The translations under genes and the position numbers were made by a program. The notes beneath the pieces were generated by a model. That model saw only the letters and a program-made list of their open reading frames with translations, was not told the DNA's origin and ran no database searches. This document shows positions 46,102 to 53,903 of a stretch of 64,000 nucleotides of DNA, one piece after another. The stretch is from Vogesella urethralis (GTDB taxonomy: Bacteria; Pseudomonadota; Gammaproteobacteria; Burkholderiales; Chromobacteriaceae), in contig NZ_VMDW02000071.1 of NCBI RefSeq assembly GCF_007644045.2, forward strand, positions 1-64,000, given 5' to 3'. How positions within the stretch are numbered: the first letter of the stretch is position 1; every line of letters begins with the position of its first letter.

Positions 46102-47019
46102 CTAGCCGAACAGGCTGACCACACTGGTCAGCAGGATCACGAATAGCCACAGCAGCACGGTACGCCATACCAGGCCTACCGCACTCTTCAGATAAGCCGG
46201 GTCGGCGTCATCGCCAACCCCCAGCTCCGGGCGGAAATTAAGGGTGTAATTCTGGCGCAGCGGGTCGCCCAGCTTGACGCCCAAGGCACCCGCAGCGGAT
46301 GCCAGCAGGATGCCGGTAGCGTAGTTGCCCCAGGTACGCGCCTGGGAACGCCAGCAGTACACGGCATCCTCGAAGTCGCCCATCACGGCAAAGCTGGCCG
46401 CAGTCAACCGCACCGGCAACCAGTCCAGCCATTCGCCGGCACGCCCTGCAAAGCGACCAAACAGATCGTCGGCACTGCGGTTGCCCCATTTCTGCGCCAG
46501 CAACTGGGTAAAGCGGTAAAGCACGGCGCCACTGGGGCCGGGCAGCACCACGAACCAGAACATGGTGCCAAACACGTGGCGGTAGCTGTCTACCACACCT
46601 TGCTCGATGGCCAGGCGGGATACCTCGCCGACCGACAATTCGGCGGTGGGCTGGCCGGTCCAGCTGGCTAGCGCCTGCTTGGCCTCCAGCTCTTGCCCGT
46701 CATTCAGCGCCAGCGACACTTCGGAAAAATAGCTGGAAAAATGACGGAAGCCCATGGTGAGGTACAGTACCAGCACGTTCCACACCAGCCCCAGCAAGGG
46801 GTTGATGGCGTACAACAGGTAATACCCTCCGGCTGCCACCAGCAGCGCTGGTACCATCGCACACAGCCAGGCCAGTACGCCATGCCGGTTGTAACCGGCA
46901 TTGAGCGTGCGTTCCAGATGGTTGGCGTAACGGATGAACAGCAACAGCACCCGGTTACGGTTACCCAGCGGACGGAACTGCTCCAGCGCCAGCGCGGCGA
47001 TAAGTGAAATCAGGGTCAT
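46102..47019 (-). CDS. CobD/CbiB-family membrane protein of unknown role
   Basis: This 305-residue inner-membrane protein has four to five helices. Family landmarks are TLISLIAALALEQFRPL at the start, FSSYFSEVSLALNDGQELEAKQAL and RLTAASFAVMGDFEDAVYCWR. It belongs to the CobD/CbiB clan (adenosylcobinamide-phosphate synthase), but the betaproteobacterial branch with this start is found without cobalamin genes nearby, as here, and may act like AmpE. It is monocistronic. Confidence 0.75.
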   Translation of the reverse strand: MTLISLIAALALEQFRPLGNRNRVLLLFIRYANHLERTLNAGYNRHGVLAWLCAMVPALLVAAGGYYLLYAINPLLGLVWNVLVLYLTMGFRHFSSYFSEVSLALNDGQELEAKQALASWTGQPTAELSVGEVSRLAIEQGVVDSYRHVFGTMFWFVVLPGPSGAVLYRFTQLLAQKWGNRSADDLFGRFAGRAGEWLDWLPVRLTAASFAVMGDFEDAVYCWRSQARTWGNYATGILLASAAGALGVKLGDPLRQNYTLNFRPELGVGDDADPAYLKSAVGLVWRTVLLWLFVILLTSVVSLFG

Positions 47020-47116
47020 GGATCAGCAGAGGAAAAGGTTATTGCCCGCGGAGGAAGATACCACAAAAGCAGCAGGCGGCGGAGGAAGGCCGGCATGCGC
47101 CGGCCTTGAGCCACGA

Positions 47117-47581
47117 TCAGGCCGAGCCCAGACGGCGGGAGCCGCCTACCGATGCGGAGAGGGTGCCATGGCGACCGTAGCCATCTACACCCTGCATCGA
47201 ACTACGCAGCTTGTCGATAACGGCACCAGCAAACTGCATGCGCTCGTCCGCCAAGTCGGCATTGATTTCGTTCAGGGCTTTCAGGCGCAGCATGGCCAGC
47301 TCCAGCGCTTGCCATTGCTGTTGCACCTCGGGCAAGGCTTGCTGTAGCCAGGGCAGCCAGCTTTCCGGCGCTGCAATGCCGGCGGCCTGTTGCAGCGCCA
47401 GCCGTGCCGACCGAACGTCAGAAAGTTGCTGCAGTTGCTGCAGTTTGGCGTCTGCCAGCGTGTCGATGCGCAAGGCATCCATACGCAAAATGGCCTGCTG
47501 TTCCTGCTGCAACGTTTGCTGCAGCGTGTCCAGCAAGGCCATTTCCGACTGGCACAAGGCCAGAAATGCGTCTACATCCAT
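47117..47581 (-). CDS. flgN: Flagellar export chaperone FlgN
   Basis: This 154-residue mostly helical, Gln-rich protein has repeated LQQ heptads and a C-terminal segment ALNEINADLADERMQFAGAV, typical of FlgN. It chaperones the hook-filament junction proteins FlgK and FlgL. It lies 19 bases after flgM, as in other flagellar loci, and is driven by the same sigma-28 promoter. Confidence 0.85.
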   Translation of the reverse strand: MDVDAFLALCQSEMALLDTLQQTLQQEQQAILRMDALRIDTLADAKLQQLQQLSDVRSARLALQQAAGIAAPESWLPWLQQALPEVQQQWQALELAMLRLKALNEINADLADERMQFAGAVIDKLRSSMQGVDGYGRHGTLSASVGGSRRLGSA

Positions 47582-47600
47582 TACGTCAGTCCATTACCGC

Positions 47601-47897
47601 TCAGGCCAGCAGCTCCCTGGCGGAAGCGATCAGGCTATCGGCAATTGCCTCGGGATTGATGTTGAATTGACCCGAAGCGATGGCAGCTTTGATCGACGCC
47701 ACTTTGTCGGCATCGAAAGCCGGCTCGGCGGCGGCAGCCTGCTCCATACCCTGCAAGCGACTGGCGAACGGGTTGATCGCAACGCTTTCGCCGTCGGCAC
47801 GCAAAGAGGCCTTGGCACTAGCGTCGCTTTCTTTGGCGTTGGTGCGGCTAGGTACTGAATAACCTGCAGTGACCTTGCCTGTGTTGTCGATTTTCAT
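47601..47897 (-). CDS. flgM: Anti-sigma-28 factor FlgM
   Basis: This 98-residue protein starts MKIDNTGKV and ends with the sigma-binding segment DADKVASIKAAIASGQFNINPEAIADSLI. FlgM holds sigma-28 (FliA) inactive until the hook is complete, then is exported. A sigma-28-like promoter lies in the 70-bp gap upstream, so it is probably expressed both from flgA and from its own site. Confidence 0.93.
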   Translation of the reverse strand: MKIDNTGKVTAGYSVPSRTNAKESDASAKASLRADGESVAINPFASRLQGMEQAAAAEPAFDADKVASIKAAIASGQFNINPEAIADSLIASARELLA

Positions 47898-47932
47898 GAT
47901 TCACCTGCACTACTTTCAATCGGTTATTCCTA

Positions 47933-47959
47933 TTATCGCCCGAAAAATCCGAAACTTGA
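47933..47959 (-). promoter_or_regulatory. Sigma-28 (FliA) promoter of flgM-flgN
   Basis: On the minus strand TCAAGTTT, eleven bases, then GGCGATAA matches the sigma-28 consensus TAAAGTTT-N11-GCCGATAA with two mismatches. It lies between the flgA stop and the flgM start. Confidence 0.75.
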
Positions 47960-47967
47960 CGCTTTTT

Positions 47968-48636
47968 TTAGGGCACGTTCACAGAAACCGTACCGTCGTC
48001 CTCAACCACGGCCGAAACCACCTTGCCGCTGCCTACCCGCACGTTGACACGCTCACCCACGCCAGCATTGCCTAGCGCGATGGCATCACTGCCGACAGCG
48101 AAACCTTCACCCCTTGCCAGCAGGCGTACAGGCTGATTCATTTTGACAACATAAGGCGCACGCAATTGCGCCCCTTGCAGCAAGGCACCGGCCGGCACCG
48201 TGGCGTCGATCATCTTGCCCAGCACTTGCTGCAGGTCGCGCAAGCCCTGCGCTTGCTGGTTACGGGCAATCGGCGCCAGCCGCACATCGGCGGCCGTCAA
48301 CACTTCTCCGCGACGCAGCAGACGCGTCGCCACCACCGCTACCGGCAACTCACTGGCCTGTACCGGTAAACGCAAGCTCCAGCCCAGATCCTGACAACTG
48401 ACCTCTACCGCATTGCGTGGTGCGCTGCTACCTGCGGGCCAGGCGGCTACCAGCGCCTGCGGGCAGGCCGGCATCTGCGTCTTCTGCCGTACCGGCAACA
48501 ACCGGTAGTCGTAACCATCCGCTCCCCGCTCTGCCTGCAGAAACAACTGTGCAGCCCGCTCGGGCAGGCGCAATGGCTCTGCAGCCTGGGCCGGCAAGCC
48601 AAGCCCCGTCAGGAGGAGAAAAAAATATCGATTCAT
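47968..48636 (-). CDS. flgA: Flagellar P-ring chaperone FlgA
   Basis: This 222-residue periplasmic protein has a signal peptide (residues 1-18, ending AQAA) and a C-terminal SAF/FlgA domain: LLRRGEVLTAADVRLAP, then GKMIDATVPAGALLQGAQLRAPYVVKMNQPV and GVGERVNVR. It assists P-ring assembly around the flagellar rod. It heads flgA-flgM-flgN and is divergent from the esterase gene. Confidence 0.92.
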   Translation of the reverse strand: MNRYFFLLLTGLGLPAQAAEPLRLPERAAQLFLQAERGADGYDYRLLPVRQKTQMPACPQALVAAWPAGSSAPRNAVEVSCQDLGWSLRLPVQASELPVAVVATRLLRRGEVLTAADVRLAPIARNQQAQGLRDLQQVLGKMIDATVPAGALLQGAQLRAPYVVKMNQPVRLLARGEGFAVGSDAIALGNAGVGERVNVRVGSGKVVSAVVEDDGTVSVNVP

Positions 48637-48777
48637 GATTGAAATTGTAACGCCAGAACAACAAACCGGCTGGCTGCGGCAACAATTCGTACAATTGTTT
48701 GAAACAAACCCAACAAACGAGCTTATGCTCTAAAAACAACAAGCGGCCAACCGCACACAACACGAGGAGACTTAACC

Positions 48778-50859
48778 ATGCGCCACATCTTGCGCCTGGC
48801 CGTTACGGCCGCCCTGCTCGCCCCGACGGCCCACGCCGCCGGCAGCTTCAGCAATATCTACTTCTTCGGCGACAGCCTCACCGACACTGGTGCTTTTGGT
48901 GGGCAATTAGTCCCGAATGGTTCCGGCGGTTTTATCGCCCTGCCTGCCGACGCACGCTGGACCACCAATAACGCAGCCAACCACGCCAACGTACTGGCCG
49001 GCAAACTGGGCCTGACCGTCACAGCCAGCAATGCCGCCAGCTCGCTGGGCACGGCGGGCAACAACTTTGCGCAGGGTGGCGCACAATCGGTCACGTATGC
49101 GACCGGCGCCACCCTGCCCAATAGTAGCAGCACCCAGGGTGCCGGCCCGGGCGGGCTGGATATACGCGACCTGCCACAGCAAGTGCAAGACTACCTCAGC
49201 AGTCGCGGCGGTAAAGCAGATCCCAATGCACTGTACTTTGTCTGGAGCGGCGGCAACGACATTCCCACTGCCGCAGGAGCAGGTAGCAGCAACGCATCCA
49301 ACGTCGCCTCCGCCGCAGCTGGTAGCCTGGCCACCCAGATTGCCACGCTGAAGAACGCCGGCGCCACGCTGATCATTGCACCCAACCTGCCGGCATTCGG
49401 CAACACACCGGCTGCGCTGTATGCCGTTATCGACAACGCCACCACTAATGAAACCACCCGCAATACGCTGAAAGGCATCGTTGCTGGCGTGTTGCGCAGT
49501 GAAGCCACGCCCACCAGTGCGTCGCAGGATGCGCTGGTGAACAAGGCTCTGGCCGCGCTTGCAACAGCGCTCAGCGGCGGCGCCACCAGTGGTACGCTAT
49601 TCGATACCACGCTCACTCAAGTCACCAACGGTTACAACACCAGCAAAACCGGGCTGAACAACCTGTCCACGCTGTATAACACCACGGCAGACGGCGCCAT
49701 TGCCGCTACCGGTGCCAACGTAGTGCGCGCCAACGTCAACCTGCTGTTTGCCGAAGTACTGGCCAACCCGGCCGCCTACGGTATCGATAACGTTACCGGC
49801 CCGGCGTGCGGCACCACGTCGTCGCTGGTCTGCACCAGCGCCAACGTCAGCGGTACGCTGAGTTACCTGTTTGCCGACGACCGCCATCCTACCCCGACCA
49901 CCCACGCCTTGCTGGGCAACTATTTTGCCAGCCTGCTGCAAGCACCCTATTTTGCCGAGGCGCTACGCCAGGTGCCGGCCGCTGCACAAGCACGCGTCGG
50001 CAGTACGCTTGATGCGCGTGCCCGCGCGCTGGATCATGAAGCTCGCGCAGAAGGCAGCGTCGGTGCATACAGCAGCCTTGGCGGTGGCAAGCAAGACGTT
50101 GGCCGCAATGGTGAAAGCAGCAAGGGCGATCTGCTGACCGTGGGCATCGACTACCAGGCGACCCCAAGCCTAAGCCTTGGGCTGGCCTTCACCCAGGGCA
50201 AGCTTGATACCGGTGTCGGCAGCGCCGGCAGCTACGACAGTCGCCATCAGCTGATGACGTTCAGCGGCAACTACCGGCTAGGCAGCTTCTGGCTGGATGG
50301 CGATGCTACGCTGGGTACCGCCAGGATCGATACCAGCCGCAATGTGGACCTGGGCAGCGTCAAGCGGGTGGAAAGCGGCAACGCCCGTGCGGTTCACCAC
50401 GCGGCGCGCCTGAACGCCGGCTACCGTCTGCAACTAGGGCAGTTGCGTACCGGCCCGATGCTGGGCGTCAACATCCAGAATGGCGAGATCAGTTCCTTCA
50501 CCGAAAGTAACAAGCAAAGTACCAGCATGCATTTCGGCACCCAGAAGCTCGATTCCACCGTGGTGCACGCCGGCTGGGAAGCGCAGGCGACACTGGGTAC
50601 GGTCAGCCCTTACCTCAGTATCAGCATGAAACAGGAGCAGAAAGACGATGCCCGCGTACTGCGCAGCGGGGTATACGGCACGGTTGGCGAATTCAGCGTA
50701 ACCGGCAGCAAACCCGACAGCCACTGGACCGAATGGCAGGCGGGCGCCACTGCCACACTGGGCAAGGGGCTGAATGCGTTTGTCCAGGTTACCGGCACCA
50801 GTGGCCGCCAAGGCGGTAATGGCACGCGCTACAACCTGGGTCTGGCGAGCACGTTTTAA
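48778..50859 (+). CDS. GDSL esterase/lipase autotransporter, EstA-like
   Basis: This 693-residue surface esterase has a signal peptide (1-20) and an N-terminal GDSL hydrolase domain with the nucleophile Ser33 in FFGDSLTDTG, the oxyanion Asn in WSGGNDIP and the Asp-His pair in LFADDRHPTPTTH. A C-terminal autotransporter barrel starts at about 420 and ends with Phe. It is like Pseudomonas EstA, which helps motility and rhamnolipid production. GAGGAG precedes the ATG. It is alone and has its own terminator. Confidence 0.9.
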   Translation: MRHILRLAVTAALLAPTAHAAGSFSNIYFFGDSLTDTGAFGGQLVPNGSGGFIALPADARWTTNNAANHANVLAGKLGLTVTASNAASSLGTAGNNFAQGGAQSVTYATGATLPNSSSTQGAGPGGLDIRDLPQQVQDYLSSRGGKADPNALYFVWSGGNDIPTAAGAGSSNASNVASAAAGSLATQIATLKNAGATLIIAPNLPAFGNTPAALYAVIDNATTNETTRNTLKGIVAGVLRSEATPTSASQDALVNKALAALATALSGGATSGTLFDTTLTQVTNGYNTSKTGLNNLSTLYNTTADGAIAATGANVVRANVNLLFAEVLANPAAYGIDNVTGPACGTTSSLVCTSANVSGTLSYLFADDRHPTPTTHALLGNYFASLLQAPYFAEALRQVPAAAQARVGSTLDARARALDHEARAEGSVGAYSSLGGGKQDVGRNGESSKGDLLTVGIDYQATPSLSLGLAFTQGKLDTGVGSAGSYDSRHQLMTFSGNYRLGSFWLDGDATLGTARIDTSRNVDLGSVKRVESGNARAVHHAARLNAGYRLQLGQLRTGPMLGVNIQNGEISSFTESNKQSTSMHFGTQKLDSTVVHAGWEAQATLGTVSPYLSISMKQEQKDDARVLRSGVYGTVGEFSVTGSKPDSHWTEWQAGATATLGKGLNAFVQVTGTSGRQGGNGTRYNLGLASTF

Positions 50860-50877
50860 GCACAGGCTCCCTCTGAC

Positions 50878-50904
50878 AGCCCGCTTCCTCGGCGGGCTTT
50901 TTTT
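50878..50904 (+). terminator. Intrinsic terminator of the esterase gene
   Basis: AGCCCGC and GCGGGCT form a stem, followed by seven T. A DUS-like GCGGCCAAC word begins six bases later, at 50910. Confidence 0.85.
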
Positions 50905-50932
50905 ATGCTGCGGCCAACTGTGAAGGCCACGC

Positions 50933-51826
50933 CTAGCCACGCGGATGGTGGGCAGCGTGCAGGGCTTTCAGGCGCTCGCGCGCCACGTGGGTGTAAATCT
51001 GCGTGGTAGACAGGCTGGCGTGCCCCAGCAGCAGCTGCACCACGCGCAAGTCAGCACCATGGTTGACCAAGTGGGTGGCAAAGGCGTGGCGCAGCGTGTG
51101 CGGGCTAAGCGGCGGAATGCCGGTCTGTTTGCCATAGCGGGTAATCAGGTGCCAGGCCATTTGTCGTGTCATCGCCTGCTTGCGGTTGCTGACAAACAGG
51201 TCCTCGCTGCGCGCTGCGCCCATGATCAGTGGCCGGCTTTCCGCCAGATAGCGGCGCAGCCAGTGTTCGGCCACTTCGCCCAGTGGCACCAGCCGCTCCT
51301 TGTTGCCCTTGCCGATGATGCGCACATAGCCTTCGCCCAGATACAACTGGCCCAGGGTCAGGCCAACCAGCTCGCTGACACGCAGGCCGGTGGCGTACAG
51401 GGTTTCGATCATGGCCCGATCGCGCAAGCCCAGCGGCGTGTCGGTATCCGGCGCCGCCAGCAACGCATCCACGTGATTTTCGGATAGCGCCCCCGGCAGG
51501 CGCAGGCCCAGACGCGGCGCCTGCAAGCGCGCTGAAGGATCGTCGTCGCGCAGCTTCTGCTGGCACAGGTAGTGGTAATAGCGCCGCGCGGCAGACAGCC
51601 GGCGGGCACGGGTGGCCGGCTTGTCGGTGTCGATCAGGCCCAGCATCACCTGCTCCAGCGCAGGCGTGTCGGCGCTATCCAGCGTATGGCCGTACGGCGC
51701 CAGCGCCGCTTCCAGCCGCAGCAGGTCACGGCGATACGCGGCCAGAGTGTTGGCCGACAGGTTGTCGGCCAGCCACAGGGTATCGAGAAAAGCGTCCAGA
51801 TAAAGCGATTTTGCTGCTTGTTGCAT
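50933..51826 (-). CDS. xerD: Site-specific tyrosine recombinase XerD
   Basis: This 297-residue recombinase has the N-terminal SAM-like DNA-binding domain to about 90, then the catalytic Arg149 (ATGLRVSE), His243 and Arg246 (HTLRHAFA), His269 (LLGHASLS) and Tyr278 (QIYTHV). With XerC it resolves chromosome dimers at dif. Length and motif spacing are those of XerD rather than a phage integrase, and no dif site is visible nearby. Confidence 0.93.
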   Translation of the reverse strand: MQQAAKSLYLDAFLDTLWLADNLSANTLAAYRRDLLRLEAALAPYGHTLDSADTPALEQVMLGLIDTDKPATRARRLSAARRYYHYLCQQKLRDDDPSARLQAPRLGLRLPGALSENHVDALLAAPDTDTPLGLRDRAMIETLYATGLRVSELVGLTLGQLYLGEGYVRIIGKGNKERLVPLGEVAEHWLRRYLAESRPLIMGAARSEDLFVSNRKQAMTRQMAWHLITRYGKQTGIPPLSPHTLRHAFATHLVNHGADLRVVQLLLGHASLSTTQIYTHVARERLKALHAAHHPRG

Positions 51827-51831
51827 GGAAT

Positions 51832-51843
51832 GCGGCCAACCTT
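51832..51843 (+). repeat. DUS-like 12-mer GCGGCCAACCTT
   Basis: Perfect copy preceded by AT, between xerD and the rplS terminator. Confidence 0.6.
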
Positions 51844-51851
51844 GAAACCAT

Positions 51852-51882
51852 AAAAAAAGCGCCAGCCGCAGCTGACGCTTTC
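51852..51882 (-). terminator. Intrinsic terminator of rpsP-rimM-trmD-rplS
   Basis: On the minus strand GCGTCAGC and GCTGGCGC form a stem around TGCG (one G-T pair), followed by seven T. Confidence 0.85.
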
Positions 51883-51910
51883 AGGGTACGACAAGTTGCT
51901 CCCGAAGGGA

Positions 51911-52270
51911 TTACTTGCGAACCAGTTTTTCCTTGATACGTGCGGACTTGCCGGTACGACCACGCAGGTAGTACAGCTTGGCGCGACGTACGTCACCGCG
52001 ACGCTTAACTTCGATGGAAGCCAGCAGCGGGGAGTAGGTCTGGAAGGTACGCTCAACGCCTTCACCGGAAGACAGTTTACGTACGATGAAGGAGCTGTTC
52101 AGACCGCGGTTACGGATGGCGATAACAACGCCTTCGTAAGCCTGCAGACGCTCGCGGTTACCTTCCTTTACCTTAACCTGAACGACAACGGTGTCGCCCG
52201 GTGCGAATTCGGGAATGGTTTTACCCAGACGGGCGATTTCTTCCTGTTCCAGTTGTTGGATCAGATCCAT
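51911..52270 (-). CDS. rplS: Ribosomal protein L19
   Basis: This 119-residue 50S subunit protein has [30 protein letters not shown] and [23 protein letters not shown], which are diagnostic. It is the last gene of the operon, beginning one base after the trmD stop region. Confidence 0.98.
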   Translation of the reverse strand: MDLIQQLEQEEIARLGKTIPEFAPGDTVVVQVKVKEGNRERLQAYEGVVIAIRNRGLNSSFIVRKLSSGEGVERTFQTYSPLLASIEVKRRGDVRRAKLYYLRGRTGKSARIKEKLVRK

Positions 52271-52271
52271 G

Positions 52272-53042
52272 TTACTGCTCCTTGTTTTTGAGGATATCTT
52301 GTTCCTGCTGGTACTCTGCCAGCAGCCGAGATTCCTGTTTCGTTAATGTGCGCCCTGCCAGCAGCTCGGGACGACGCTCTTGCGTACGGCCCAGCGACTG
52401 CTTAAGGCGCCACTTGGCAATCATGGCGTGGTTACCGGACATCAACACATCCGGCACCCGCATGCCACGATATTCTTCCGGGCGGGTGTAATGCGGGCAG
52501 TCCAGCAGCCCGTTGACGAAGGAATCTTCGTACGCGGACTGGGCGTCGTTCAGCGCGCCGGGCAACAGACGCACAACGGCGTCCATCAGCACCATGGCGG
52601 GCAGTTCGCCGCCGGACAACACGTAATCACCCACCGATATTTCTTCGTCGACTTCGCTGGCGATCAGGCGCTCGTCCACCCCTTCGTACCGGCCGCACAA
52701 CAGGATGAGGCCGGGACGGGCTGCCAGCTCGGCAGCCTTGGCGTGTGTCAGCGCACGACCTTGCGGCGACAGGTAGATCACATGAGACTGTGCCACCCCT
52801 GCCGCAGCCTGGCGCGCGCGCGCCGCCGCAATGGCTTTTTCCAGCGGTTCGATCAACATCACCATGCCGGGGCCGCCACCGTAGGGGCGATCGTCGATGG
52901 TGCGGTAATTGTCGCTGGTAAAGTCGCGCGGATTCCACGCGGCAAACTGCCAGATCGATTGCTCGATGGCCCGCCGGCTAACGCCGAAGCGGGTCACGGC
53001 ATCGAACATTTCGGGAAACAGCGAAATGGCATCAAGCTGCAT
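52272..53042 (-). CDS. trmD: tRNA (guanine-N1)-methyltransferase TrmD
   Basis: This 256-residue SPOUT-class enzyme makes m1G37 in tRNAs. It has [31 protein letters not shown], the knot motif [13 protein letters not shown] and [16 protein letters not shown]. The start overlaps the rimM stop by one base (TAATG). Confidence 0.97.
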   Translation of the reverse strand: MQLDAISLFPEMFDAVTRFGVSRRAIEQSIWQFAAWNPRDFTSDNYRTIDDRPYGGGPGMVMLIEPLEKAIAAARARQAAAGVAQSHVIYLSPQGRALTHAKAAELAARPGLILLCGRYEGVDERLIASEVDEEISVGDYVLSGGELPAMVLMDAVVRLLPGALNDAQSAYEDSFVNGLLDCPHYTRPEEYRGMRVPDVLMSGNHAMIAKWRLKQSLGRTQERRPELLAGRTLTKQESRLLAEYQQEQDILKNKEQ

Positions 53043-53548
53043 TAATAATCGAGGCCCCAGTCCACGGTAATCCGTTTTGCGGCCAGATCCACATCGACAA
53101 TGTAATCGGACACAAAAGGTATCAGCCGCTCATCCGTTTCACCACGGACAACCAGGACGTCGTTGGCACCGGTTTCCATCAGCTGGCTTACCTTGCCCAG
53201 CACGATGTCTTCCTTGTTCACCACGTCAAGGCCGATCAGATCAATCCAGTAATACTCATCATCTGCTGCTGCCGGCAGCTGGTCGCGCGGAATGGCAATC
53301 TGCATGCCACGCATCGCCGCAGCAATTTCGCGGTCGTCGATTCCTTCGAACTTGACGACCAAACCTTTGGGCTGGGCAGAGCCATCCGCAAAGGTATAGG
53401 GCTTCCAGTCGCCGTTTCTGCCCAGCCACCACGTCGGGTAGTCGAACAGGCTATCGGCGTATTGGGTATCCGCCTGGACTTTCACCCAGCCACGAACACC
53501 AAAGGCGCCGCGGACAAACCCCATTACTACAAGATCAGCGTCACGCAT
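53042..53548 (-). CDS. rimM: Ribosome maturation factor RimM
   Basis: This 168-residue protein aids 30S head assembly near S19. It has [16 protein letters not shown] at the start and the PRC-barrel part [14 protein letters not shown] and later [23 protein letters not shown]. Confidence 0.96.
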   Translation of the reverse strand: MRDADLVVMGFVRGAFGVRGWVKVQADTQYADSLFDYPTWWLGRNGDWKPYTFADGSAQPKGLVVKFEGIDDREIAAAMRGMQIAIPRDQLPAAADDEYYWIDLIGLDVVNKEDIVLGKVSQLMETGANDVLVVRGETDERLIPFVSDYIVDVDLAAKRITVDWGLDY

Positions 53549-53582
53549 GCGCCTTGCTTCCGTACTGTAGTCTGATCAAAGA

Positions 53583-53828
53583 TCAGGCAGCTTTCTGCTC
53601 TTTCAGCAGTTTGGCTACGGAGTCGGTCACCTGGGCGCCAACGCCGATCCAGTAGTTTACGCGGTCCATGGCCAGACGAACACGCTCTTGCTTGTCGTTG
53701 GCTACGGCGTTGTAGAAACCCAGACGCTCGATGAAGCGGCCATCGCGACGGTTGCGGGAGTCAGTAACAACGATGTTGTAGAACGGACGGTTCTTGGAGC
53801 CGCCACGTGCGAGACGAATTACTACCAT
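53583..53828 (-). CDS. rpsP: Ribosomal protein S16
   Basis: This 81-residue 30S subunit protein has [21 protein letters not shown] at the start and ERLGFYN, which are diagnostic. It is the first gene of the operon. Confidence 0.98.
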   Translation of the reverse strand: MVVIRLARGGSKNRPFYNIVVTDSRNRRDGRFIERLGFYNAVANDKQERVRLAMDRVNYWIGVGAQVTDSVAKLLKEQKAA

Positions 53829-53869
53829 TGTCGATTGTCCTTATATACGGAATCGTAGAAAAGCCCCCG

Positions 53870-53899
53870 ATTCTAGGGCATTTTTCCCTTACGCTGCAA
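53870..53899 (-). promoter_or_regulatory. Probable promoter of rpsP-rimM-trmD-rplS
   Basis: TTGCAG and TAGAAT on the minus strand are separated by 18 bp. It lies 42 bases before the rpsP ATG and just past the pat stop. Confidence 0.5.
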
Positions 53900-53903
53900 G
53901 TGC

